A DNA stretch of 64,000 nt, from NCBI GenBank assembly GCA_965250025.1, contig OZ252283.1:2108001-2172000 (forward strand), given 5' to 3'. Shown here one piece after another: positions 16,202 to 25,084 of this stretch (position 1 is its first letter; each line of letters starts with the position of its first letter). The stretch is from CBDDLD01 sp965250025. GTDB lineage: Bacteria > Bacteroidota > Bacteroidia > Flavobacteriales > Flavobacteriaceae. A model generated the notes under the pieces. The model did no database searches and was not told the DNA's origin. It was given only the letters and a program-made list of their open reading frames with translations. A program made the translations under genes and the position numbers.

Positions 16202-16451
16202 AATTGATGGTATTTATGGTTTTAAATCTGAGACAAATATCTCTCAGAATAACAGCAATAAAAAACCTATGTAACCCAATTGTAAAAAATAAGGGATGAA
16301 TTGTAAATGCCTGAAAAAATAGTAATTTAGATTGCCCATAAAGACAACTATTATGTTTAAAAATATGTCTTAGCTTAAAAAAACTATTTTTTTTGTCCCC
16401 TTATTGAATTGTGCAAACGTCTTAACTATATAATCAATAAAACATATAACT
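16202..16451. other. Divergent intergenic region (250 bp)
   Basis: An AT-rich spacer between the minus-strand LytTR operon and the plus-strand YCII/sigma pair. It should hold both promoters. I see no good TAnnTTTG element for the minus direction. Toward the plus strand there is an ECF-like pair TGTC...CGTC at 16394-16421. No open frame or clear hairpin is visible. Confidence 0.5.
16394..16421 (+). promoter_or_regulatory. Possible ECF-type promoter for the YCII/sigma operon
   Basis: TGTCCCC at 16394-16400 and CGTC at 16418-16421 are separated by 17 bp. This is the general shape of ECF-sigma promoters (TGTC in the -35 part, CGTC-like in the -10 part). The expected start would leave a leader of about 24 bases before the ATG at 16452. 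Autoregulation by the downstream sigma factor is a natural inference, but the match is short. Confidence 0.4.
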
Positions 16452-16799
16452 ATGAAAGAATTTATGATGATTTTCATTGGAGCAGATTACGCTGAATTGG
16501 GCCTTTCTCCTGAAGAGCTTCAAAACAGAATGGGTAAATGGTTTGCCTGGAGTGAAAAAATGGAAAAAGCCGGTATTTCAAATAGTGGTAATGCATTACA
16601 TCCTCAAATGCGAAGAATCGTTGGTGAAAATCGTACAGTTACAGATTTAACTTCTGCCGAAGTTAAAGAAATTGTTGGAGGGTATTACCTTGTCAATGCC
16701 AAAGACTTTGACGAAGTAGAAAAAATTGCTCAGGATTTCCCGGATTACGATCTTGGAGGCACTGTAGAGATTAGAGAAGTTATGGTATTTGACCAATAA
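16452..16799 (+). CDS. YCII-related (DGPF-type) domain protein
   Basis: A 115-residue protein with the YCII-like fold, starting MKEFMMIFIGADYAELGLSPEE and ending GGTVEIREVMVF. Proteins of this family (PCPF/DGPF motif group) are typically encoded next to ECF42-type sigma factors. Here the stop codon TAA overlaps the sigma factor ATG by one base. The family is related to dehalogenase/cyclase-like folds, but enzymatic activity is usually not shown. A role as partner or signal-related protein of the sigma factor is inferred from context. Confidence 0.85.
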   Translation: MKEFMMIFIGADYAELGLSPEELQNRMGKWFAWSEKMEKAGISNSGNALHPQMRRIVGENRTVTDLTSAEVKEIVGGYYLVNAKDFDEVEKIAQDFPDYDLGGTVEIREVMVFDQ

Positions 16800-18034
16800 T
16801 GGAATCTGAACTCATAGACCATCTTTTCCGTCATCACAGCGGAAAGATGGTCTCTGTACTTACTCGGATATTTGGTTTAGCCCATCTCGAAACCATAGAA
16901 GATGCGGTACAGGATACTTTTGTAAAAGCCAGTATAGCTTGGCGTAATCAAAAACCTGAGAACCCTGAAGCTTGGCTTACTCAAGCCGCAAAAAATAGAG
17001 TATTAGATATTTTCAGGAAGTTAAAAACTGCACAAAAACACCTGCCTAATATCCATATGGGTACGGACGCCATTGCCATACATGATCTGTTTTTGGACGC
17101 CGAAATTGAAGATGCACAACTTCGCATGATCTTTACAGCCTGTCATCCAACACTACACCCAAAAGATCGTATTTCTTTTGCTTTAAAAACCGTATCGGGT
17201 TTTAGCATCAAAGAAATTTCTTCGGCATTGCTAACCAAAGAAGAAACTATTAAAAAGCGACTTTTAAGAGCTCGAAAATCTATTAAAGATGCTGATCTGA
17301 AGTTTCATATTCCTCAAGGTAAGGCTTTACCCGAACGCCTGGAAAGTGTAATGGAAGTCTTGTATCTCATCTTTAACGAAGGTTTCCATTCTAATAAAAA
17401 AGAAAAGCTGGTACAAAAAGAATTGTGCGCTGAAGCCATGCGATTATGTCAAATATTATTAAAAAATGAACATACCCGATCCCCGGCCACCTATGCATTA
17501 TTTGCTTTAATGTGTTTTCATTCTGCCAGAATAGACACTAAAACCAATACCGATAATGAGCTTCTGGATCTTAAACATCAGGACAGAACACAATGGCACT
17601 TCCCTTTAATGACTCTTGGCAATACGATGATGAATAAAGCGGTTGAACACAATGATTTTTCATGTTATCATTATGAAGCGGCTATTGCTGCCGAGCACTT
17701 AAGAGCACGTCGTTTTGAAGACACAAGATGGGATAAAATTCTGTACTGGTATGAAGCGCTTTACCATTTACAACCTATGCCCACACATGCTTTAACTATG
17801 GCAGTAGTATGCCTACAGAATAATGATCATTCCAAAGCTAAATATTATCTGGATAAAGTAAGTTCTGAAGATTTCGAGCAACGTTCTTATTTATATTACG
17901 GTACATTATCTGATTATTACAGGGCTATTGGAGACACAGCAAAGGCACTAAAATATATCAATCTCGCCCTTGATTGTGTGAATAACACGCTTGAAAAGGA
18001 GTATTTACAGAAAAAGAAAAGCCTGTTATTTTAA
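16799..18034 (+). CDS. ECF sigma factor, ECF42-like with C-terminal extension
   Basis: A 411-residue sigma factor. Region 2 is at residues ~10-75 (EDAVQDTFVKASIAW; PEAWLTQAAKNRVLDIFRK), region 4 around 115-170 (LKTVSGFSIKEISSALLTKEETIKKRLLRARK), then about 230 residues of helical, TPR-like extension (DUF6596 type) containing EVLYLIFNEGFHS. This long C-terminal domain and the adjacent YCII/DGPF gene are diagnostic of the ECF42 group, which has no classical anti-sigma factor. The extension is thought to regulate activity. An ECF-like promoter at 16394-16421 would make it self-activating. Confidence 0.92.
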   Translation: MESELIDHLFRHHSGKMVSVLTRIFGLAHLETIEDAVQDTFVKASIAWRNQKPENPEAWLTQAAKNRVLDIFRKLKTAQKHLPNIHMGTDAIAIHDLFLDAEIEDAQLRMIFTACHPTLHPKDRISFALKTVSGFSIKEISSALLTKEETIKKRLLRARKSIKDADLKFHIPQGKALPERLESVMEVLYLIFNEGFHSNKKEKLVQKELCAEAMRLCQILLKNEHTRSPATYALFALMCFHSARIDTKTNTDNELLDLKHQDRTQWHFPLMTLGNTMMNKAVEHNDFSCYHYEAAIAAEHLRARRFEDTRWDKILYWYEALYHLQPMPTHALTMAVVCLQNNDHSKAKYYLDKVSSEDFEQRSYLYYGTLSDYYRAIGDTAKALKYINLALDCVNNTLEKEYLQKKKSLLF

Positions 18035-18321
18035 ATAAAGTGCTTATTTAATAACACAAACTTGTCTTTTTACTCCACTATTTGCCATTACACGCCACCA
18101 TACTTACACTTAATGTATTGATTTTAAATATTTTAAAACCTATCCTCTTTAATAAGGCCTAAGACTGAGTGTTGTTTTGTACAAATACAATTTGTTCCTT
18201 TATACAATAATCTTAAATGGTTTTAAGACAGTTATTTATGCTGTGACACACCCAATTTGAATTATAATTTTATTGAGTCTGTAAAACCTATTTGTATATA
18301 AATTAATGAATTGATTAATGT
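18035..18321. other. Intergenic region (287 bp) with no gene
   Basis: AT-rich sequence with no open frame of note on either strand and no strong terminator hairpin after the sigma factor. It presumably contains the promoter for the orphan gene at 18322, but no convincing -7/-33 pair is visible. Confidence 0.5.
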
Positions 18322-18726
18322 ATGGAAACTATATACACCAAATCTCACATCATGTACCATTTATCCCAATTGTTTTACTTTAATGAAAGTACTTTCATTG
18401 GGGACTTAATTAGAAGTGTTGAATCTAATATCACATCTCATGAATTTGATTCAAGATCAATTGTCAAACACATTTTATATCTCGGCATTATTTCAGAGAA
18501 GATATGTATTAAAGCCAATTTTTTAGATCAAGACACAATGGTATATGATAAAAGTAAATGTACTAGCTTTCTAATTGAAATTGAGAACCAATGGCATCTG
18601 GTTTCTAATGAAAATAATTCTCTATTCTATTATGGCTACAAGATTATCCACACAGAAAAGTGGAAGAAAGAACTGAAAAGAATGGCACTTAAGAATAGGA
18701 CGATTTCAAACAAAAGGAACAACTAG
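18322..18726 (+). CDS. Orphan hypothetical protein
   Basis: A 134-residue, probably cytoplasmic protein with no signal peptide or membrane helix. I recognise no family. The C-terminus is very basic (KWKKELKRMALKNRTISNKR). A second in-frame ATG at residue 11 is an alternative start. The gene stands alone, with 287 bp of AT-rich DNA upstream and a strong bidirectional terminator downstream. It could be a lineage-specific insertion between conserved blocks. Coding status is supported by length (405 bp in AT-rich DNA) and by the terminator placement 24 bp past the stop. Confidence 0.6.
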   Translation: METIYTKSHIMYHLSQLFYFNESTFIGDLIRSVESNITSHEFDSRSIVKHILYLGIISEKICIKANFLDQDTMVYDKSKCTSFLIEIENQWHLVSNENNSLFYYGYKIIHTEKWKKELKRMALKNRTISNKRNN

Positions 18727-18750
18727 CTTGTAAATTAGAATCGTATCTAA

Positions 18751-18787
18751 AACAAAGCGCACCCTATGACATAAGGTGCGCTTTGTT
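18751..18787. terminator. Strong bidirectional terminator
   Basis: AACAAAGCGCACC pairs perfectly with GGTGCGCTTTGTT (13-bp stem, 11-base loop), with A/T-rich flanks on both sides. It serves the plus-strand orphan gene and the convergent minus-strand isomerase gene, which ends at 18810. Confidence 0.9.
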
Positions 18788-18809
18788 TATTATAATAAAA
18801 AGTTATGAA

Positions 18810-19742
18810 TTACTTCACATCCATTAATTCTACATCAAACACCAAAGTCGCGTCTGGTGGTATAACACCTCCTGCACCTCTGGCACCATAACCTAGATCA
18901 CTTGGGATAACTAATCTGGCTTTATCACCTACATTAAGCAAGCAAATACCTTCGTCCCATCCTGCTATAACCTGTCCTACACCTACCTGAAAATCTAAAG
19001 GTTGGTTTCTTTTATAAGACGAATCAAATACAGTACCATCGGCCAATTGCCCTTTGTAATGCACGGAAACCATACTTCCTTTTTCTGCTTTTTTACCATC
19101 GCCTTTTTGTATGATCTGGTAACGTAATCCACTCTCAGTCTCGTCAAATCCTGCAGCCAATTTATCTAACTCTGCTTTTCTAGCTTCGCGCTCAGCAGCT
19201 ATACGCTGTGCTCTGGCGCCTTCAAAAGTTCTGAATGCTTCTATAGCATTAAACTGTTCAGCAGTTTCTCCTACTCTAACAATTTCTATACTTTCAATAA
19301 CATCATCTTGAGCAACAGCATCTACAACATCCTGACCTTCGGTAACCTTACCGAAAACAGTATGCTTACCATCTAACCATGGCGTTTCAACATGCGTTAT
19401 AAAGAACTGACTTCCATTAGTTCCTGGTCCGGCATTAGCCATAGATAATACACCTGGTCCATCGTGCTTAAGGTCTGGGTGAAACTCATCATCAAACTGA
19501 TATCCAGGATTTCCTGTTCCTGTTCCTTGAGGACATCCGCCTTGAATCATAAAATCAGGAATCACTCTATGAAACTTTAAGCCATTGTAATAAGGATTAC
19601 CTTGTGGCTTTGCCGAGTTTTCAAGGTTACCTTCTGCTAAAGCGACAAAGTTACCTACTGTTCCGGGAGTTTTCTCAAACTCTAAATTCACCAATATTTC
19701 GCCTTTGCTTGTATTGAATTTTGCGTATAAACCGTCTTGCAT
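18810..19742 (-). CDS. Peptidyl-prolyl isomerase, cyclophilin-FKBP fusion
   Basis: A 310-residue protein with two unrelated prolyl-isomerase folds. Residues 1-165 are a cyclophilin domain (FHRVIPDFMIQGG with the catalytic Arg, GTNGSQFFIT, WLDGKHTVFG). A charged helical linker (about 168-200, rich in Ala/Arg/Glu) leads to an FKBP domain (about 205-310; VHYKGQLADGTVFDSS, VIAGWDEGICLLNVGDKARL, GYGARGAGGVIPPDATL). No signal peptide, so it is cytoplasmic. Such dual PPIases are known in Flavobacteria and related groups, and both active sites look intact. A -7 element lies at 19767-19774. Confidence 0.95.
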   Translation of the reverse strand: MQDGLYAKFNTSKGEILVNLEFEKTPGTVGNFVALAEGNLENSAKPQGNPYYNGLKFHRVIPDFMIQGGCPQGTGTGNPGYQFDDEFHPDLKHDGPGVLSMANAGPGTNGSQFFITHVETPWLDGKHTVFGKVTEGQDVVDAVAQDDVIESIEIVRVGETAEQFNAIEAFRTFEGARAQRIAAEREARKAELDKLAAGFDETESGLRYQIIQKGDGKKAEKGSMVSVHYKGQLADGTVFDSSYKRNQPLDFQVGVGQVIAGWDEGICLLNVGDKARLVIPSDLGYGARGAGGVIPPDATLVFDVELMDVK

Positions 19743-19766
19743 CTTTTATGTTTTAATTTGAAGCTG

Positions 19767-19774
19767 CAAAGATA
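19767..19774 (-). promoter_or_regulatory. -7 promoter element for the PPIase gene
   Basis: On the minus strand TATCTTTG is a full match to TAnnTTTG, 24 bp upstream of the ATG at 19742. A TTGA at 19796-19799 (minus strand) lies about 21 bp further upstream and may serve as the -33 part. Confidence 0.55.
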
Positions 19775-19831
19775 CAAAACTATGGAGTATTCTAATCAAC
19801 AAAGTAGTTATTAGATCATTGAAAATAATGC

Positions 19832-22036
19832 CTAGTTGGCTACCTCACTCATGAACTTAATGCGATATAACCTTAATTCATCTTCTTCATAATCGCCATC
19901 AAATTCTTCTATGGCTTCAGAGATCTTATCTGTTTCTGATTCCATGAAGTAATCATGAATTTCTTCCTGCTGATCTTCATCCAGAATTTCATCAATCCAA
20001 TAGTCGATATTTAGTTTAGTTCCTGAAAATACAATAGCTTCCATTTCTTTAATAAAATCAGGCATTTCCATTCCTTTTGAAGATGCGATATCGTCCAAAG
20101 GTAATTTTCGATCTACATTTTGGATAATATAGAGTTTTATGGCTGAATTTGTTCCTGTAGATTTAACCACCATATCTTCAGGTCTGATGATATCGTTTTC
20201 TTCTACATATCGGCCTATGAGCTCTACAAAGTCTTTACCGTACTTTTTGGCTTTACTTTCTCCTACACCATGCACATTACTCATCTCCTGAAGGTTAATA
20301 GGGTATTTAAGTGCCATGTCTTCCAGAGATGGATCCTGAAATATAACAAAAGGGGGCACTCCTAACTTCTTGGCATTTCGTTTACGCAGATCCTTTAGTA
20401 ATGCCATAAGTTTTTCATCTGCTGAAGCCCCTCCACCTTTAGCATTGGTAATAATACCATCATCTTCTTCCTCGCTGTACACATGATCTTCAGTCATCAT
20501 AAATGACTTTGGCTGATTTAAAAATGTAGTTCCTAAATCTGTCAATCTTAGAACACCATAAGTTTCAATATCCTTTTTTAACAAATGTGCTATCAATAAC
20601 TGACGTATGAGCGCCATCCAATGGCGACTGTCTTTATCTTTACCCATACCAAAGAATGGCTGTGTATCTGTCTTATGAGACGTAATCATAGCATTCGATT
20701 TCCCTACAATCACCTGAACCAAATCCTTTGATTTATACTTCTCGTTGGTTTTAGAAACCACCTCCAGAATCACTTTCACATCATCTTTCGCTTCCTTTTG
20801 TGTCTTTGGGTGTCGGATATTATCATCCATGTCTCCACCTTCTCCGGTCTCATTATCAAATGCTTCTCCAAAGTAATGCAGTATAAACTTTCGTCTTGAG
20901 ATCGACGTCTCTGCAAAGGCCACTACCTCTTGTAATAGCGCATGTCCTATTTCTTGTTCTGCCACAGGTTTCCCCGACATGAACTTCTCTAATTTTTCAA
21001 TATCCTTGTAGGCATAGAACGCCAAACAATGACCTTCACCTCCATCTCTTCCTGCTCTTCCTGTTTCCTGATAATAACTTTCTATACTTTTAGGAATATC
21101 ATGATGAATGACAAACCGCACATCGGGCTTGTCAATCCCCATCCCAAAAGCTATCGTTGCTACCACGACATCTGCTTCTTCCATAAGAAACATGTCCTGA
21201 TGCTTCACTCTGGTTTTTGCATCTAAGCCGGCATGATATGGTACGGCATTAATGCCATTTACCTGAAGTACTTGCGCCAGTTCTTCGACACGTTTTCTAC
21301 TTAAGCAATATACAATACCCGATTTGCCTTCGTTCTGTTTTATAAATCGAATAATATCGGCATCTACATTTTTCGTTTTGGGCCGGACTTCATAATACAA
21401 ATTGGGTCTGTTAAAAGACGCTTTATATTTTACGGCATCTGTAATGCCCAAGCTCTTTAAAATATCCTCCTGAACCTTAGGTGTTGCTGTTGCAGTAAGC
21501 CCTACAATAGGTATATTTTCACCAATACGTTTTATTATATGCCTCAGATTTCTATATTCGGGTCTAAAATCATGCCCCCATTCACTAATACAATGGGCTT
21601 CATCAACAGCCATAAAAGAAATAGGTACGGTTTTCAAAAACTCTACATATTCCTCTTTGGTAAGTGATTCTGGCGCTACATATAGTAGTTTTGTAATGCC
21701 ATTTATAATGTCTTCCTTTACCCGTTTAACTTCTGTTTTATTCAATGACGAGTTTAAAACATGTGCCACGCCATCGTGTTCTGAAACACCTCGTATGGCA
21801 TCTACCTGATTTTTCATCAAAGCAATTAATGGCGACACAACTATTGCCGTTCCTTCTTTAATTAGAGCCGGCAGTTGATAACACAATGATTTTCCTCCAC
21901 CTGTAGGCATAATAACAAAGGTGTTATTGCCCGCTACAACATTTTTTATAACATCTTCCTGAAGCCCTTTGAACTTTGAAAAACCAAAGTACCTTTTTAG
22001 CTCAGAATGCAAGTCAATTTCTGTAATACTACTCAT
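19832..22036 (-). CDS. recQ: ATP-dependent DNA helicase RecQ
   Basis: A 734-residue 3'-5' DNA helicase. The superfamily 2 core has motif I MPTGGGKSLCYQ, DEAH in AVDEAHCISEWGHDFRPEYR, the TATAT motif and motif VI YYQETGRAGRDGG. It is followed by the zinc/winged-helix RQC region and an HRDC domain (about 530-610; FVIFQDPSLEDMALKYPINL). The C-terminal ~120 residues form an acidic extension found in Bacteroidota RecQ. It acts in repair and recombination fork processing. It is divergent from kdsD, with 87 bp between start codons. An 11-residue acidic/glycine insertion (TNAKGGGASAD) precedes the HRDC domain. Confidence 0.96.
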   Translation of the reverse strand: MSSITEIDLHSELKRYFGFSKFKGLQEDVIKNVVAGNNTFVIMPTGGGKSLCYQLPALIKEGTAIVVSPLIALMKNQVDAIRGVSEHDGVAHVLNSSLNKTEVKRVKEDIINGITKLLYVAPESLTKEEYVEFLKTVPISFMAVDEAHCISEWGHDFRPEYRNLRHIIKRIGENIPIVGLTATATPKVQEDILKSLGITDAVKYKASFNRPNLYYEVRPKTKNVDADIIRFIKQNEGKSGIVYCLSRKRVEELAQVLQVNGINAVPYHAGLDAKTRVKHQDMFLMEEADVVVATIAFGMGIDKPDVRFVIHHDIPKSIESYYQETGRAGRDGGEGHCLAFYAYKDIEKLEKFMSGKPVAEQEIGHALLQEVVAFAETSISRRKFILHYFGEAFDNETGEGGDMDDNIRHPKTQKEAKDDVKVILEVVSKTNEKYKSKDLVQVIVGKSNAMITSHKTDTQPFFGMGKDKDSRHWMALIRQLLIAHLLKKDIETYGVLRLTDLGTTFLNQPKSFMMTEDHVYSEEEDDGIITNAKGGGASADEKLMALLKDLRKRNAKKLGVPPFVIFQDPSLEDMALKYPINLQEMSNVHGVGESKAKKYGKDFVELIGRYVEENDIIRPEDMVVKSTGTNSAIKLYIIQNVDRKLPLDDIASSKGMEMPDFIKEMEAIVFSGTKLNIDYWIDEILDEDQQEEIHDYFMESETDKISEAIEEFDGDYEEDELRLYRIKFMSEVAN

Positions 22037-22093
22037 TAATCCCTATTAGTATTTTATATACATTTGCAATAAGTTTAAAGATAACAATTTCTT

Positions 22094-22101
22094 TAAATTT
22101 G
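22094..22101 (+). promoter_or_regulatory. -7 promoter element for kdsD
   Basis: TAAATTTG matches TAnnTTTG and lies 22 bp before the TTG start at 22124. Transcription would begin near 22106. This supports the TTG start, because no earlier in-frame start lies downstream of the element. Confidence 0.5.
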
Positions 22102-22123
22102 TGAAACTCAAAAAATAAAAGTT

Positions 22124-23089
22124 TTGAACACTCAGCAATCCATTTTACAGACTGCAAAAACCACCATAACCGCTGAAAGTGAAGCCATTAAGAACCTCGT
22201 CAGTTTATTAACTGATGATTTTGCAAAAGCTACTGAGTTAATATATAACTCAAAAGGTCGTGTTATTATTACCGGAATTGGTAAAAGTGCCATCATTGCT
22301 AACAAAATTGTGGCGACTTTAAACTCTACCGGAACACCTGCTGTATTCATGCATGCTGCAGATGCTATTCATGGTGATTTGGGGCTTATTTTAAAAGATG
22401 ATGTTGTCATCTGTATCTCTAAGAGTGGAAATACTCCAGAAATTAAGGTCCTTGTTCCTCTGATAAAAAATGCAAACAATACGATGATTGCCATAACAGG
22501 TAACAAAGACTCGTTTCTTGGTCAGCAAGCAGATTATGTACTCAATGCTTATGTATCACAAGAGGCCTGCCCTAATAACCTGGCACCTACAACCAGTACA
22601 ACTGCTCAATTGGTTATTGGCGATGCTTTAGCAGTGTGTCTGCTAGAACTCCGAGGGTTTTCAAGTAAGGATTTCGCCAAATATCATCCTGGCGGTGCAT
22701 TGGGTAAACGTTTGTACTTAAGGGTAAATGATCTTTCTTCCCAAAACCAAAAACCTCAGGTTAATCTCGATGCTAGCATCAAACAAATCATTGTAGAAAT
22801 TTCTGAAAAGATGCTTGGTGTTACTGCTGTTGTAGAAAATGATAATATCGCAGGCATCATTACTGATGGTGATTTAAGGCGTATGTTGAGTAAAAGTAAT
22901 GATTTCACCAATCTAACCGCTAAGGATATCATGAGCAGTAGCCCTAAACGTATTGATGTTAATGCCATGGCCGTTGATGCTAAAGAACTTATGGAAGATC
23001 ATGGTATCTCGCAATTGTTAGTAGAAGATAAGGGCAAATACGCCGGAGTGGTACACTTACACGATCTCATCAAAGAAGGTATTATATAA
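22124..23089 (+). CDS. kdsD: KpsF/GutQ-type arabinose-5-phosphate isomerase (TTG start)
   Basis: A 321-residue isomerase that interconverts ribulose-5-phosphate and arabinose-5-phosphate, the first step toward Kdo for lipopolysaccharide. Residues 1-200 are an SIS sugar-phosphate domain (VIITGIGKSAIIANKI; VICISKSGNTPEI; CPNNLAPTTSTTAQL; KYHPGGALGKRL), and 205-321 hold two CBS domains. The only reasonable start is TTG at 22124. The next in-frame ATG falls about residue 75, well inside the SIS domain. It is the first gene of a conserved Bacteroidota run kdsD-tatC-AhpD-like-lptB. Confidence 0.95.
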   Translation: MNTQQSILQTAKTTITAESEAIKNLVSLLTDDFAKATELIYNSKGRVIITGIGKSAIIANKIVATLNSTGTPAVFMHAADAIHGDLGLILKDDVVICISKSGNTPEIKVLVPLIKNANNTMIAITGNKDSFLGQQADYVLNAYVSQEACPNNLAPTTSTTAQLVIGDALAVCLLELRGFSSKDFAKYHPGGALGKRLYLRVNDLSSQNQKPQVNLDASIKQIIVEISEKMLGVTAVVENDNIAGIITDGDLRRMLSKSNDFTNLTAKDIMSSSPKRIDVNAMAVDAKELMEDHGISQLLVEDKGKYAGVVHLHDLIKEGII

Positions 23090-23910
23090 TGGCCAAAAAG
23101 AACGTAAATGACATGTCGTTTTTAGATCATCTTGAAGATCTGAGATGGCATTTAATAAGAGCAACATTAGGCGTAGTAATAGCTGCAACACTGGCTTTTA
23201 TTTTTAAAAAATTCATCTTTGACACTATAATTTTTGGACCTACGTCCATGTCATTCCCTACCTATAGCTGGTTATGTAAAATGTCTCAGATTATTGGTGT
23301 AGACACAACGTTTTGTGCCGATAAACTACCATTTATTATACAAAACAGAACAGTTGCAGGGCAATTTACAGCTCACATTTGGACGTCCATATATGCCGGA
23401 TTCATTATTGCATTCCCATATGTGATATACCAACTATGGCGATTTATCAGCCCGGGAATGAAAACCAATGAACGTAAAAACTCCAGAGGCTTCATTATTG
23501 TATCTTCCTTTTTATTCTTTTTGGGTGTTTTGTTTGGGTACTATGTGGTAACACCTCTATCGTTAAACTTTTTGGCTAACTATAACGTTAGTAGCAAAAT
23601 ATCTAACGAGTTTGATTTAAGTTCCTTCATTGCCATTGTGAGGTCTTCATCTTTAGCGTCAGGTATTGTTTTTGAATTGCCTATTATCATTTATTTTTTA
23701 ACTAAAGTCGGCTTGGTAACACCTAAATTTTTAAAAACCTACAGGAAGTTCGCTTTGGTTATTGTACTCGTATTAGCAGCAATTATAACACCTCCTGATA
23801 TTGCCAGTCAGGTTATTGTCGCCATTCCCATATTAATTTTATATCAAGTAAGTATATATATTTCTGCTATTGTAGTAAGAAATCAAAAACGAAAAGAACA
23901 GCATGTCTGA
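23089..23910 (+). CDS. tatC: Twin-arginine translocase subunit TatC
   Basis: A 273-residue six-helix membrane protein that recognises twin-arginine signal peptides in the inner membrane. Diagnostic segments are MSFLDHLEDLRWHLIRA at the N-terminus, PYVIYQLWRFISPGM, and a C-terminal PPDIASQ loop before the last two helices. Between helices 1 and 2 the loop is longer than in E. coli, as is usual for Bacteroidota. The ATG overlaps the kdsD stop by one base. No tatA is visible in the window, so it must be elsewhere. Confidence 0.96.
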   Translation: MAKKNVNDMSFLDHLEDLRWHLIRATLGVVIAATLAFIFKKFIFDTIIFGPTSMSFPTYSWLCKMSQIIGVDTTFCADKLPFIIQNRTVAGQFTAHIWTSIYAGFIIAFPYVIYQLWRFISPGMKTNERKNSRGFIIVSSFLFFLGVLFGYYVVTPLSLNFLANYNVSSKISNEFDLSSFIAIVRSSSLASGIVFELPIIIYFLTKVGLVTPKFLKTYRKFALVIVLVLAAIITPPDIASQVIVAIPILILYQVSIYISAIVVRNQKRKEQHV

Positions 23911-24253
23911 TATTATAAAAGAATTCAATGATTATCGTACTAAGATGAACGATAAAATCTTAGCTGATAATAACAAGATTATAAAACGCATTTTCAATCT
24001 GGACACTAATGCCTATCAAGAAGGTGCTTTGGATGTAAAAACTAAGGAGCTTTTAGGTTTAGTAGCTTCTACTGTTTTGCGTTGTGATGATTGCATACGA
24101 TATCATTTGGAAACTTGCCATAAAGAAGGTGTTTCTAAAGACGAAATAGCTGAAACTTTGGGTATAGCCACGTTGGTAGGCGGTACCATCGTTATTCCTC
24201 ATCTACGAAGAGCTTATGAGTTCTGGGAAGCATTGGAATCGCAAGCATCATAG
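23903..24253 (+). CDS. Carboxymuconolactone decarboxylase/AhpD-like protein
   Basis: A 116-residue protein of the CMD/AhpD family with the redox motif CDDCIRYH (CxxC plus a nearby His), which in AhpD relatives supports peroxidase-type disulfide chemistry. TLGIATLVGGTIVIPHLRRA is the conserved second half. It overlaps the end of tatC by 8 bases. The physiological substrate is unknown. The name decarboxylase is only a family label. Its fixed position beside tatC and lptB is a feature of Bacteroidota genomes. Confidence 0.9.
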   Translation: MSDIIKEFNDYRTKMNDKILADNNKIIKRIFNLDTNAYQEGALDVKTKELLGLVASTVLRCDDCIRYHLETCHKEGVSKDEIAETLGIATLVGGTIVIPHLRRAYEFWEALESQAS

Positions 24254-24331
24254 AAATATAGCGTGTATTTATATGATTTTAGCTATTTTTAGCGTTTATT
24301 ACTTCTAAACCGGAGCAAAGCAAAGTATTTC

Positions 24332-25072
24332 ATGAAACTACGTGCAGAGAATTTGATGAAGTCCTACAGTGGACGAAAAGTTGTTAAAGATGTTTCCCTT
24401 GAGGTAAATCAAGGAGAAATTGTTGGATTACTAGGGCCTAATGGCGCCGGAAAAACCACGTCTTTTTACATGATCGTTGGAATTATAAAACCTAATGGCG
24501 GTAATATTTTTCTGGACAACACCAATATTACCAAATACCCCATGTATAAACGCGCTCAAAATGGTATTGGTTATTTGGCACAAGAAGCTTCTGTATTCAG
24601 AAAGTTAAGTATTGAAGACAACATTTTAAGTGTGCTTCAATTGACCAAATTAAGTAAGAAAGAACAGCATGATAAAATGGAGTCTTTGATTGAAGAATTT
24701 GGTCTGGGTCATATCCGTACCAATCGTGGCGATTTATTATCCGGTGGTGAGCGTCGTAGAACTGAAATTGCTCGTGCTTTGGCGACCAATCCTAATTTCA
24801 TTTTACTCGATGAGCCTTTTGCCGGTGTCGATCCAGTGGCGGTTGAGGACATTCAACGTATTATTGCTAAACTTACTAAAAAAAACATTGGTATCTTAAT
24901 TACCGATCATAATGTCCAAGAGACATTGGCAATTACTGACCGCACATATTTAATGTTCGAAGGCGGTATTCTTAAAGCTGGTGAGCCCGAAGAACTGGCT
25001 GCTGATGAAATGGTGCGTAAGGTATATCTTGGCCAAAACTTTGAGCTTCGTAAAAAGAAACTTGAGTTTTAA
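24332..25072 (+). CDS. lptB: LPS export ABC transporter ATPase LptB
   Basis: A 246-residue ATP-binding cassette protein. Walker A is GPNGAGKTTS, the signature is LLSGGERRRTEIARAL, Walker B FILLDEPFAGVDP, and the switch histidine follows in ITDHNV. The sequence YLAQEASVFRKLSIEDNI is diagnostic of LptB rather than other ABC ATPases. It drives lipopolysaccharide extraction from the inner membrane, with LptF/LptG partners elsewhere. A 78-bp gap separates it from the AhpD-like gene. Confidence 0.95.
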   Translation: MKLRAENLMKSYSGRKVVKDVSLEVNQGEIVGLLGPNGAGKTTSFYMIVGIIKPNGGNIFLDNTNITKYPMYKRAQNGIGYLAQEASVFRKLSIEDNILSVLQLTKLSKKEQHDKMESLIEEFGLGHIRTNRGDLLSGGERRRTEIARALATNPNFILLDEPFAGVDPVAVEDIQRIIAKLTKKNIGILITDHNVQETLAITDRTYLMFEGGILKAGEPEELAADEMVRKVYLGQNFELRKKKLEF

Positions 25073-25084
25073 ACTTTTCTACGC

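Noticed and set aside
18035..18321. Small RNA gene in the spacer before the orphan gene
   Set aside because: No stable hairpin with a U-run and no matching promoter pair could be seen, so nothing is claimed.
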